In this document: positions 32,686 through 40,455 of the stretch, piece by piece | Layout: each line of letters starts with the position of its first letter | Position numbering within the stretch: the first letter of the stretch is position 1 | From: JAHEGP01 sp963751595 | Lineage (GTDB): Bacteria; Pseudomonadota; Gammaproteobacteria; Pseudomonadales; JAHEGP01 | DNA: 64,000 bases | Reading direction: 5' to 3' | Assembly: GCA_963751595.1 (NCBI GenBank) | Contig: CAVVVC010000007.1 | Location: forward strand, 186,001 to 250,000 | The notes under the pieces: model-generated | Seen by the model: the letters and a program-made list of their open reading frames with translations, nothing else | Database searches by the model: none | Told to the model about the DNA's origin: nothing | Translations under genes and position numbers: made by a program

Positions 32686-32890
32686 CCGCCATATCTCACC
32701 GATTCGGCAATCGCTTTTTCGGCGCGCTGCTATTGTAGCGTAAGGCGCCTATTTGGTTTCTCGCCGGATCTTGCACGCTGTACGAAATCTTCCTCCTGCG
32801 GACATAGCTACGGCTATGCCCTTAGTCGGAAAATCCCGCACCGCGCACAATCTCTCGCCGAGAATTCCAAATATCGGTGAGATATGGCGG
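32686..32890. mobile_element. MITE-like element, copy A (205 bp)
   Basis: The left end CCGCCATATCTCACCGAT (32686-32703) is the exact reverse complement of the right end at 32873-32890. CTAA stands directly outside both ends (32682-32685 and 32891-32894), which reads as a 4-bp target duplication. The interior holds a small hairpin, CATAGC-TACG-GCTATG near 32803-32818, and no coding frame. It is about nine-tenths identical by eye to copy B at 55296-55503. There is no transposase, so it would be moved in trans. The CTAR target agrees with IS5-type transposases. Confidence 0.85.
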
Positions 32891-32944
32891 CTAAATCCCA
32901 AGGGGGCGGGCGTTCTGGTCTTACGCCAAAGCGGTTCGAGCCGG

Positions 32945-33778
32945 CTATGAGGCATAGCCGATTTTGCGCGCCATGTCTATTGCCAGCTTGCGCATGAGGG
33001 AGGGCGATAGGCGCTTCAGCTTTTCGGTCACAGTCGCTTTTTTTCCAACAAACAGGTGGGCGCGTCCGTGCTTTACCGCATTCACCATGCCGGCGGCCAC
33101 GACCGCGGGATCACTGCCGTGGGCATTGTAGTACTCGCCCAGGCGACGCTCCTGTTCGAGCCCGGATTCCCCGTTATAAGATTTACCGGCCACTATCGGT
33201 GTATTGATGATGCCAGGGTGCACGCAGGTAACGTCCACGTTGCTATGGGCCAGCTCCATTGCCAGCACTTCGGTCAGTCCGTCAACCGCGTACTTGGAGG
33301 CTGCATAGGCTGACATATTGGGCATGGGCGATATGGACGCCAGTGAAGCGACATTGATCAGGTGCGCCGGCCCACCGGCCGCCAGCATCATAGGCAGAAA
33401 GGCGTGGCAGCCATTGTAAACACCGTACAGATTGACCTCGATTACCTGGCGCACTGCATCCATGGGTGTATTGAGGAACGAACCATGTGCGCCGATACCG
33501 GCGTTGTTTATCAGAACATGGGGTACCCCGACCCGCTCGCGCACCTCCCGGGCCACGGCGGAAAATTGATTCGCATCACTGACATCGAGTGGAAAACAAT
33601 GAGCGCGAGCTCCCGCTTTGCGGACCATTTGATCAGTAGCGGCAAGGCGCTCGATATCCAGATCGGCCAGCAGCAGTTCACAGCCCTGTTCGGCGAAGGC
33701 AGAGGCCGTTGCGGCCCCGATACCCGAGGCTGCTCCCGTAATAAAAACTCGCTTATCGCGCAATTGCTGAATTGCCAT
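32945..33778 (-). CDS. Short-chain dehydrogenase/reductase (classical SDR)
   Basis: This 277-residue SDR has the dinucleotide-binding VFITGAASGIGAATASAF, the cofactor-preference acid in LLLADLDIERL (Asp, favouring NAD+), NNAG as LINNAGIGAHG, and the catalytic pair S...YxxxK as VASLASISP...YAASKYAV. It probably oxidises an alcohol or reduces a ketone in the cytoplasm. It lies 106 bases downstream of the ThDP-enzyme gene on the same strand and may share its transcript. GAGGA precedes the ATG. Confidence 0.9.
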   Translation of the reverse strand: MAIQQLRDKRVFITGAASGIGAATASAFAEQGCELLLADLDIERLAATDQMVRKAGARAHCFPLDVSDANQFSAVAREVRERVGVPHVLINNAGIGAHGSFLNTPMDAVRQVIEVNLYGVYNGCHAFLPMMLAAGGPAHLINVASLASISPMPNMSAYAASKYAVDGLTEVLAMELAHSNVDVTCVHPGIINTPIVAGKSYNGESGLEQERRLGEYYNAHGSDPAVVAAGMVNAVKHGRAHLFVGKKATVTEKLKRLSPSLMRKLAIDMARKIGYAS

Positions 33779-33884
33779 GATTCTGATCCTCTTTAGTCAT
33801 ACCGAATAGGGCTATTTTTAGTGCTGGAGCTATTGATGGGCGATGGTCGCTGCGGCTCAAGCTGCGGCACTGAGCCAGACTGCA

Positions 33885-35609
33885 TCAGCCATATCCCTTG
33901 TCTCCATACCAGGTTGCGAATTCCTCGAATCCCGGTACCTCCAACGAGTTAATTTCCGCGTTTACCGGAATCTGGACTACAGCCGGCCGTCCGGACGCCA
34001 GCGCGCGTTCCACTGCTGGCTGGATGTCCTCGCGTCTTTCAACATACTCCCCGTGCGCGCCATAGCCCTGGGCAATTTTGTCGAAGCGGACCTGCTTGCC
34101 CCAGCGAGCCTCGGTATAAGGAGCCTCGTCGCCGAACGCCACGTTGTAGACTTTGACTTCAAGACCCCACGCATAGTCACAACCTACAATAAAGACTATT
34201 GGCAGGTTTTTACGCACGGCGGTTTCCAGCTCTGAAATATGAAACTGGAATGCCGAGTCGCCGCTGATAACAATTACCCGGCGTTTATCACCAACAGCCA
34301 GCTGTGCGCCTATGCCATGGGGGATACCTGTACCGAGATGGCCGAAGTTCTGGGACCAGTGGATATCTGAAGAGGCGGTGGTATTGAAAGCTATATGCCA
34401 GAGGCAGATGGCGCCGCCGTCGCGAATAATCACCGGGTTTTCCGGTAGCGCTTTTGACACTTCCTGTACCATGTGGACCGGATGAACGGGTGTACCCCCG
34501 GGCGCCGCTTCGGCGGCCGCTACCAGGCCTGTGACAGTCTCCTGCAGCAGACGTGAGTACGTTTCCGGAAAACGCGGCGGCAGTTTGTCAGCTGACAGTA
34601 GCGACTGCAGCTGCGGCACCACGTCCCGCAGGTCACCGACCAGTGGGACATCGATCGGACGGTTTACACCAAAGGCTGTAGAGTCGCGCTCGACGTAGAT
34701 CCACTTGCGGTCTGTTCGCCCGATACTCCAGTGGCGACCAGTGCCGTAATGGATCTGCTCACCGATCTCTGTGCCCACCGCTAGTACCAGGTCGGCCCGG
34801 GATATTGCATCGTTGGCAGCGGGTGTTGCATAGGGCGCTGTCAAATCCAGCACATCCAGTAACCTGGATGAGGCGCCTGGCGTTGTAATAACCGGACACT
34901 GCAAGGTACTGGCCAGTTGGTTCAGGGCTTGCTGGGCCCGTGATACGAACACACCGTTACCTATCAGCAGCACGGGTTGTTCCGCCTCCCGCAACAATCC
35001 AACAGCCCGCTCCAGGGAGGAGGCATCCGCCGATTGCTGCAGCAGACGGTATTCCTCGACCTGCTTCAGCGGGCCAAAAGCGTGTACTGCGGCTGAAAAA
35101 TCTTGGGGGTACTCGATGTAAACCGGACCCGGCTTCCCGGTAAATGCCTGGCGGAAGGCCTCGTGAAAGATGTCGTCGACGTGATCGGGGTGCTCGATTA
35201 TGCCGACGAACTTCATGGCTTCCTCGAAGTATCGCGGCTGGCGAGTGTACTGGAAATGCCCACGCCTGACCTGCTGGTCGAAATAACGTTCGCGCTGTCC
35301 CGCAATGAATAGGGTGGGAATGTTTTCCTTGGCGGCGGCAATTGCAGCGGCTGCCAGGTTGGCGACACCGGGACCTTCATTGCCGATGATTACCCCGGGT
35401 ATACCGGTAAGTCTATAGAGGCCGTCTGCCATGAAGCCGCCGGCCTGCTCGTGATGAGGTGCGATCACTTTCCAGCCGCGTTGTTCCGCCAGCGCAAACA
35501 GGGTGACGAAACAGGGATCCGGGATACCGAACAAGGTATCGATACCTTCGACTTCCAGCAATTGCAGGATACGATCCGGCACCAGCATCTCATTTTTTTC
35601 CAGATTCAT
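33885..35609 (-). CDS. Thiamine-diphosphate-dependent enzyme (acetolactate synthase-like)
   Basis: This protein of about 574 residues has the three ThDP domains. The N-terminal catalytic Glu is in APHHEQAGGFMADG, with GVIIGNEGPGVANLAAA after it. The middle domain is EQPVLLIGNGVFVS...LVLAVGTEIGEQ. The C-terminal ThDP-binding part is NFGHLGTGIPHGIGAQLA...VISGDSAFQFH. The usual GDG...NN metal site reads GDS here, and the position of the Asn falls on GCDYAWG, so one ligand looks altered. It likely decarboxylates or ligates a 2-keto acid. AGGAG precedes ATG 35609; the longer frame to 35822 is not needed and overlaps the AraC gene. Confidence 0.85.
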   Translation of the reverse strand: MNLEKNEMLVPDRILQLLEVEGIDTLFGIPDPCFVTLFALAEQRGWKVIAPHHEQAGGFMADGLYRLTGIPGVIIGNEGPGVANLAAAAIAAAKENIPTLFIAGQRERYFDQQVRRGHFQYTRQPRYFEEAMKFVGIIEHPDHVDDIFHEAFRQAFTGKPGPVYIEYPQDFSAAVHAFGPLKQVEEYRLLQQSADASSLERAVGLLREAEQPVLLIGNGVFVSRAQQALNQLASTLQCPVITTPGASSRLLDVLDLTAPYATPAANDAISRADLVLAVGTEIGEQIHYGTGRHWSIGRTDRKWIYVERDSTAFGVNRPIDVPLVGDLRDVVPQLQSLLSADKLPPRFPETYSRLLQETVTGLVAAAEAAPGGTPVHPVHMVQEVSKALPENPVIIRDGGAICLWHIAFNTTASSDIHWSQNFGHLGTGIPHGIGAQLAVGDKRRVIVISGDSAFQFHISELETAVRKNLPIVFIVGCDYAWGLEVKVYNVAFGDEAPYTEARWGKQVRFDKIAQGYGAHGEYVERREDIQPAVERALASGRPAVVQIPVNAEINSLEVPGFEEFATWYGDKGYG

Positions 35610-35719
35610 GATTTGAGCTCCTGTGATAAATAATGCGATGGAGCCATAGTAGGGGCGGCGAGCTTCAGAGGGGATAGGCCAGGCGGCCAACTGCGTTTGA
35701 ATTGAGGACAGGCGGCTGG

Positions 35720-36742
35720 TTATTTGCCGCTCTCGCGGTGCGCCCGCCGGAACTGGGTAGGCGACACGCCCAGCCATCGTCGAAAAGACTGGGAGAAGTT
35801 CTGGGCATCGCTGAATCCGCACTGGTCGGCAATCTGCTGCATGGTCATGGTGGTATTGAGCAGAAAATCCTCGGCCACCCTGCGACGCTCCGCGTCAAGT
35901 AAATCCTGGTAGCGCACGTCGTTCTGGCCCAGCCTGCGCCGCAGTGTGCGCGAAGACATCGCCAGATTTTCAGCAATGCGCTCGAGGCTCGGAAAATCAC
36001 CGGGATTGCGCCGCAGTGCCATTTTGACATCGTCGACGATATTGCCACGGGCAGCCAATTTTTCGTGCAGGCTTATGCGCAGGGCACCCAGGACATCTGC
36101 CGCTTGTGGATCGTAGGTTTCTATCCTTTTATCCAGCCACTCGGCGGGGTAATGCAGTTCAGTGTGATGCTGCCGGAACCGCAGGGGGCAGCGAAAGACG
36201 TCCTTGTACTGCTCAACATTTGCCGGGGTCTTGTAGTCCAGCAGTACCCTGAGAGGTTTTGCCTGCGGACCGAGTAACTCCTCGCTATGCGCCTGCAGCG
36301 TGGCAATACCTCTTTCCAGCAGGAAGATGCGAAGTTTCTCGTCCTTCTCGCTGCATCGAATATGGTGGATGAGCAGTGACCCGGCGACCTCAAATTCCCA
36401 GTCGAGCAACAGATTGTAGTTGTTGCGTATTTCCCAGGTCTTGCGCAGGGAGTCGCCCACCGTGCGCTCCGTGGCCAGGGCCATGCCGTGGGGGCCCATA
36501 TCAGAAAGTGCCGTGCGCCAGCCGATTTCAAGGCCTACCCCGTCGCGTTCAGCCAGGCGGAGGAGGTTCAGGTAAAACATGCGGGCCTGACCCTCACTGA
36601 TCAGGTGATAGGGTGCGGCCAGATCGGCCAGGGAAAGCTCGGTATTGGCCAGCAGGTCCGCCGAGTCAACACCCTGCGCTGTCATGAAGGAGAGCGCCTT
36701 GCGCAGGGTAATGGCGTAAACGCGACTGGAGGGGAGCGTCAT
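35720..36742 (-). CDS. AraC-family transcriptional regulator (arabinose-binding-like N-domain)
   Basis: This 340-residue protein has an N-terminal ligand domain of the AraC_arabinose_bind type (residues about 15-210). The C-terminal double helix-turn-helix contains LERIAENLAMSSRTLRRRLGQ and MQQIADQCGFSDAQNFSQSFRRWLGVSPTQFRR. This is the OruR/ArgR-like regulator layout. It lies between the MBL-like genes and the ThDP-enzyme gene on the same strand and likely controls one or both neighbours. The ligand cannot be read from the sequence. Confidence 0.9.
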   Translation of the reverse strand: MTLPSSRVYAITLRKALSFMTAQGVDSADLLANTELSLADLAAPYHLISEGQARMFYLNLLRLAERDGVGLEIGWRTALSDMGPHGMALATERTVGDSLRKTWEIRNNYNLLLDWEFEVAGSLLIHHIRCSEKDEKLRIFLLERGIATLQAHSEELLGPQAKPLRVLLDYKTPANVEQYKDVFRCPLRFRQHHTELHYPAEWLDKRIETYDPQAADVLGALRISLHEKLAARGNIVDDVKMALRRNPGDFPSLERIAENLAMSSRTLRRRLGQNDVRYQDLLDAERRRVAEDFLLNTTMTMQQIADQCGFSDAQNFSQSFRRWLGVSPTQFRRAHRESGK

Positions 36743-36784
36743 GCCGGCGCACCGGCCGTTAAGGTGATTTTCACGGTGGCCCCC

Positions 36785-37336
36785 TTACAGTGACGGTGCA
36801 CTCGCCGCGCCCAGATTGCTGGCCACAACGTCATTGAGGGCCGGATGCCCGATTGTCATGACATCTTTGTTACCTCCAGCAATAACTCCAGTCCCCATCA
36901 CCGTATCGGAGTGCCCGTAAATGATTGCATTGGCGGGTTTCTGCGTAACCGTGCGACTAGCTTCCAGCGTGAGTTCGCCATCATGCACCGTATCCCACGC
37001 GTCGAAAGCAAAGAGGCCTTCGTCCGTCTCAATAATACTCATCGGGGCAAGCCCATAAGCGCCAAACACCCCTATACCTGCCGCCGGATTCTCTATGGTC
37101 CGCTCGGTCCAGTTGAAGTCAGCTACCCGATCCAGAAGCTTTTTACTGACTATCGCTGCATTTGGTGCTGCCACGAACTCAAGGGGCGCATCCAAATAGC
37201 GATTTTTTGTAACGGGCTCCAGCTCGGTTGCGACAGAGGCGACAGTCTGCGCTCCCGGTAGCAACAACAGCCCTGCGAAAGTCATCAGCATCGGTCCGAG
37301 AATTGATCCGTCGGTCTGACTCGATAGTCGTTTCAT
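36785..37336 (-). CDS. Truncated MBL-fold alkylsulfatase-like protein (N-terminal part only)
   Basis: This protein of about 183 residues has a signal-like hydrophobic stretch (LMTFAGLLLLPGAQTVAS). Its later part, MSIIETDEGLFAFDAWDT to VMTIGHPALNDVVASNLGAASAP, aligns by eye with the N-terminal half of the next gene (MBL B) and then stops. The metallo-beta-lactamase HxHxDH site is reduced to YGHSDTVMGTG, so metal binding is probably lost. No homologous sequence continues after its stop; the AraC gene begins 43 bases on. GGTGGAGA supports ATG 37336. It may be a decayed duplicate or a short regulatory homologue. Confidence 0.6.
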   Translation of the reverse strand: MKRLSSQTDGSILGPMLMTFAGLLLLPGAQTVASVATELEPVTKNRYLDAPLEFVAAPNAAIVSKKLLDRVADFNWTERTIENPAAGIGVFGAYGLAPMSIIETDEGLFAFDAWDTVHDGELTLEASRTVTQKPANAIIYGHSDTVMGTGVIAGGNKDVMTIGHPALNDVVASNLGAASAPSL

Positions 37337-37414
37337 TGGCGTTCTCCACCTGTGCTTTAAAGTGTGTTTGCGGCCCGGGGTATTGGCTACCCGCAACGGT
37401 CGCGGGTAAGCTTG

Positions 37415-38317
37415 TTAATTTTCCCGCCTTAGGTGCCTGCCCTGGTCGTAGGTCAAAGAGAGCTGGTCCATATAACCCGTCAAGCGCTTCGCTACTTTGT
37501 CCTTGCCGACGATCGCACGAGTGTGGGTGCTCAGCAGGATCTCCGGCCGCAGGTCCCTGATCACTTTGAGCCCGTCGCGCCAGAGCAAGGGGTCACGATA
37601 GTTGCCGCCCCGCAGGGTGCAGATGTTGGGGGTGCCTGGCCAGAAGAAGTTGTTGAGCACGACGCCCTTCTCGGGTATCCAGACCGTCAGGTTGTAATCG
37701 TCGGAGGTGTACTCGGTGAAGAACTGCATCTTCAAACCGAGAACATCCAGCTCCTCGCCATCTTCTACCGTCTTGTTTGCGGGAAGAAAGGCAATCGGCT
37801 TGCCCGCTTCCAGCTTGCCGGTCACGGCTGCATCGGGGCCGTTTTCCGGCATGAAGTTGTTGAAATGCACAATTGCGCGAGAGGCCATGATCGGTCCGAC
37901 CTCGGGGATCGCTGAGGGGGCACCGCCTCCCTTCAGACTGTTCGCAACCTTTTCGTTGAGCTTCGGATGGCCGATGACCAGCATATCGTCGGGGTTGTCC
38001 ACCAGGGCCCCTGCCCCGAGGGCATAATGCGAGTGGCTGTAGATGATGGCTTTGACCGGTTTGTCGCTGATTTTCCTGATGGCATCGCGAATGTGCTCAC
38101 CCTCTGCCCTGTTGTCTCCGGTGTCGTAGACAATCAGACCGTCGTCGGTCTCGATGACGATTGTGTTGCCAATGGAATATCCACCGATACACCAGACCCC
38201 GTCTGCGACTTTCTCTGTAGTCGGTTCGAGATAGATGATTTTCGGGCTGATCTTGAGAACTTCAGCGTTAAGCAGCGCACCATTGGGGGCCGTCTCCAGC
38301 GATACTTCACCTCCCAT
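37415..38317 (-). CDS. MBL-fold alkylsulfatase-like protein with degenerate metal motif
   Basis: This 300-residue protein has the fold and order of the N-terminal domain of linear alkylsulfatases (SdsA1 type). There is NTIVIETDDGLIVYDTGDNRAEGEHI, then SHSHYALGAGALV where THSHxDHxGG is expected, and PEILLSTHTRAIVGKDKVAKRL near the end. The Asp and third His of the metal site are replaced by Ala and Leu. It ends near the DQ segment (YDQGRHLRREN) where full enzymes continue into dimerisation and SCP2-like domains, so it is about half-length. AGGAG precedes the ATG. Function is open. Confidence 0.65.
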   Translation of the reverse strand: MGGEVSLETAPNGALLNAEVLKISPKIIYLEPTTEKVADGVWCIGGYSIGNTIVIETDDGLIVYDTGDNRAEGEHIRDAIRKISDKPVKAIIYSHSHYALGAGALVDNPDDMLVIGHPKLNEKVANSLKGGGAPSAIPEVGPIMASRAIVHFNNFMPENGPDAAVTGKLEAGKPIAFLPANKTVEDGEELDVLGLKMQFFTEYTSDDYNLTVWIPEKGVVLNNFFWPGTPNICTLRGGNYRDPLLWRDGLKVIRDLRPEILLSTHTRAIVGKDKVAKRLTGYMDQLSLTYDQGRHLRREN

Positions 38318-38431
38318 GTAGGGGGATTTCTCCTGAATGCACCTGGAAGGAGGTCGTAGCGACCATGATCTCTAGAAAAATTACCGTATTTCCTTTCATT
38401 TTATTCTCTCCCACGCTCAACTTGTGATCGG

Positions 38432-39463
38432 CTACTTTGATTCCAGGGGTTTCACTATCGGGAACTTCCACGTTCCATCGAGAATCTCCTGACGCGGCCG
38501 ATACATGCGAACGATGTAATTCCAGCCGGGCGCGATAGGCAGGAAGTTGTCCTGCCCGGGATCGCCCCCGAAGTGGATGGTGGCGCTGCCGTCCTCGTTC
38601 TTCCTGGTGGTGACGCTGCTGTAGGAATAGGCGTCGTAATCATTGACGATGAACATCCCCTTGTCATCGTAGACGGTCACCGACCAGAAGGCGTCCACCG
38701 GCACGTCCTTCACGGTGAGGGTGTAGGGAGTTTTGCCATCATTCTTTTCCGGAACGCCGGCGGTATAGGTCGAGTCCTTTGGGGGCAACCCACCCCATCC
38801 GTAGGCGGCACAGAGCAGCCAGTAGATCGGGTCAAGCTCTTCCTTGCGGCCAAAGCAGGTCCCGGTGGGCGGCAGGGCGGCGGCTACGACATTGATCTTC
38901 TCCCGCATCGCCTCCACCTCTTCCTTGTCCCAGCCGGGATCCTGCCACTTACCCTTGTCCGCCTGCCTGACGATGATCGCATCCTGCAGCGCGTGGGCCG
39001 CCTTCACGTCTTCTTCGTCGTTGGGGTCGAGAAAGGTCCGCACCAGCAGAAGCCCGTATCGCGTGCCGACGGTCTCTTCGTCCAGGACGATCTCCTGCGG
39101 GCCGTATTCAGCCCAGGTGTAGTGGTCCTGGCTGACGATCATCAACGACTGGTAGCGCCCACCCGGGTCGGGAAGGACGATGGTCAGCGGCGAGGTCAGG
39201 TCGAATACTGACCAGGAATAGATCGTGTCCCGGTTGGGACGGACTGTGGCCCTGCTGGTGACGTCGTAGGCTTCCCGTACGTGCGCGAACTTCCCGAAGG
39301 CGTCCATATTTTCGATATAGGTCCGCATCTGGAGGTCGGTCTCCGCGCGCACATAATTGCCAATCGTCACTTCGGGAGAGTCGGCAGCCAACACGGTGAA
39401 ACAGGGGGCGACCGCCATGGCAACGACACACGTCATCGCCAGCAATCTTGTTCTTGTTCTCAT
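38432..39463 (-). CDS. DUF1254/DUF1214 family exported protein
   Basis: This 343-residue protein has a signal peptide (LLAMTCVVAMAVAPCFTVLAADS). The DUF1254 part contains TVRPNRDTIYSWSVFDLTSPLTIVLPDPGGRYQSLMIVSQDHYTW. The DUF1214 part contains VDAFWSVTVYDDKGMFIVNDYDAYSYSS and ends with FLPIAPGWNYIVRMYRPR. Members are periplasmic with no assigned activity and are frequent in catabolic clusters. It is one of three related genes in this block. Expression is probably with its same-strand neighbours. Confidence 0.85.
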   Translation of the reverse strand: MRTRTRLLAMTCVVAMAVAPCFTVLAADSPEVTIGNYVRAETDLQMRTYIENMDAFGKFAHVREAYDVTSRATVRPNRDTIYSWSVFDLTSPLTIVLPDPGGRYQSLMIVSQDHYTWAEYGPQEIVLDEETVGTRYGLLLVRTFLDPNDEEDVKAAHALQDAIIVRQADKGKWQDPGWDKEEVEAMREKINVVAAALPPTGTCFGRKEELDPIYWLLCAAYGWGGLPPKDSTYTAGVPEKNDGKTPYTLTVKDVPVDAFWSVTVYDDKGMFIVNDYDAYSYSSVTTRKNEDGSATIHFGGDPGQDNFLPIAPGWNYIVRMYRPRQEILDGTWKFPIVKPLESK

Positions 39464-39535
39464 AACGTGAACTCCTGGTTATTCCGTGACAAAGGTCTCG
39501 ATGCGCTTCGACCCCGCGCCAGTGGCGTTGCCGGT

Positions 39536-40407
39536 TCAATCCACAGGCACCACGCCCGGCATGTTGTAGCTGCCGTCGATCAACGGCGTGTAGCGGCCAT
39601 AGAAGCGAAAGCCGTCTTTCGGCGCGGGCAGCCAGCTCTGGCGCTGTTTCGGGTCCTTGGGACCGTCGTGCTGCACGTAAATCACCAGCTTGCCGTCCTC
39701 GGTGTGCAGCTTGCCGCGCTCGAGCGTATAACTGTTGAGCGAGTAGCGATCGATCGGGTTGTCGCATAAATACCCCTCGGTATCGTAGAGCGGCATTTCC
39801 CAGAACTCGGTTACCGGCGGTATGTCATCCGGGTCGAAGTCGGCCTTGATCAGCGGCACGTCCTCGGCTCTGACGTCCTTGCGCCCGGCGGCGCTCCACT
39901 GGCTGAGTGACATGGCCGTGATGCTGTCCTGGATGCCGTTAACGATCCGAATATCTTCCTCCGTATCGTCGGTCAGCGCGACACGCGCCAGTATCCCGAC
40001 AAAGTCGGATTCGGATTGCAGGATTTCAGCGCCGACGAAGCCGTCGGGCAGGTCACCACGCCAGTTCGGACCGAGCAGCAAAGGCTGAACGGGGCCTAGC
40101 GCATTGAACTGGCTGCCTATCATGGCCCACCACCGGGCAGGGCCTTCATCGGCGGGCGAAACCAACTCACGCGGTTGATACCCGCAGCACGTGGGTTCAA
40201 TTCATTCTGCGCGAAATTGTAGTGCAGGTGATAGATGTCGACCGGATGCATGCCCCAGAAGAACGCTTCTTTTCCTATCTCCCTGGCCTCGGCAGCGGTA
40301 AGTTCGTCTTGCACATTTGCATGTATAGATGGGGCGATCAGCATCACGCTTAATAGTGCTACTGCGACCAAAGTCGCTCTCATTCGCACCCTGCTATTTG
40401 TCTTCAT
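39536..40407 (-). pseudogene. DUF1254/DUF1214 gene with internal deletion and frameshift
   Basis: Two overlapping fragments together resemble one family member. The 5' fragment (40120-40407) has a signal peptide and EAREIGKEAFFWGMHPVDIYHLHYNFAQ, the usual start, then runs into a stop in a different frame. The 3' fragment (39536-40165) has GPNWRGDLPDGFVGAEIL and a complete DUF1214 end (EFWEMPLYDTEGYLCDNPIDRYS). The core DUF1254 strand set (TVVTPN...RYYS) that should lie between them is missing, so the gene lost sequence and its frame. It is best read as a decaying copy of its neighbours. The 3' fragment could still be translated alone. Confidence 0.7.
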
Positions 40408-40455
40408 GACTTATTCACCGCCTGTATTTTAATCCAATGAGTAACCTCACCGAGG

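Larger units (their letters stand above)
32505..32919 (+). repeat. 20-bp direct repeat bracketing the MITE copy
   Basis: AAGGGGGCGGGCGTTCTGGT occurs at 32505-32524 (right half of the post-tRNA hairpin) and again at 32900-32919, after the MITE-like element. The 395 bases between the repeat starts contain the second hairpin and the element. Such a repeat beside a tRNA gene could be a remnant attachment-type duplication or a slippage product. Confidence 0.7.

Noticed and set aside
32433..32738. Short open frames running from tRNA-Arg into the MITE copy.
   Set aside because: They pass through the tRNA, hairpins and the element; the shared ending near AISHRFGNRFFG is just the translated repeat.
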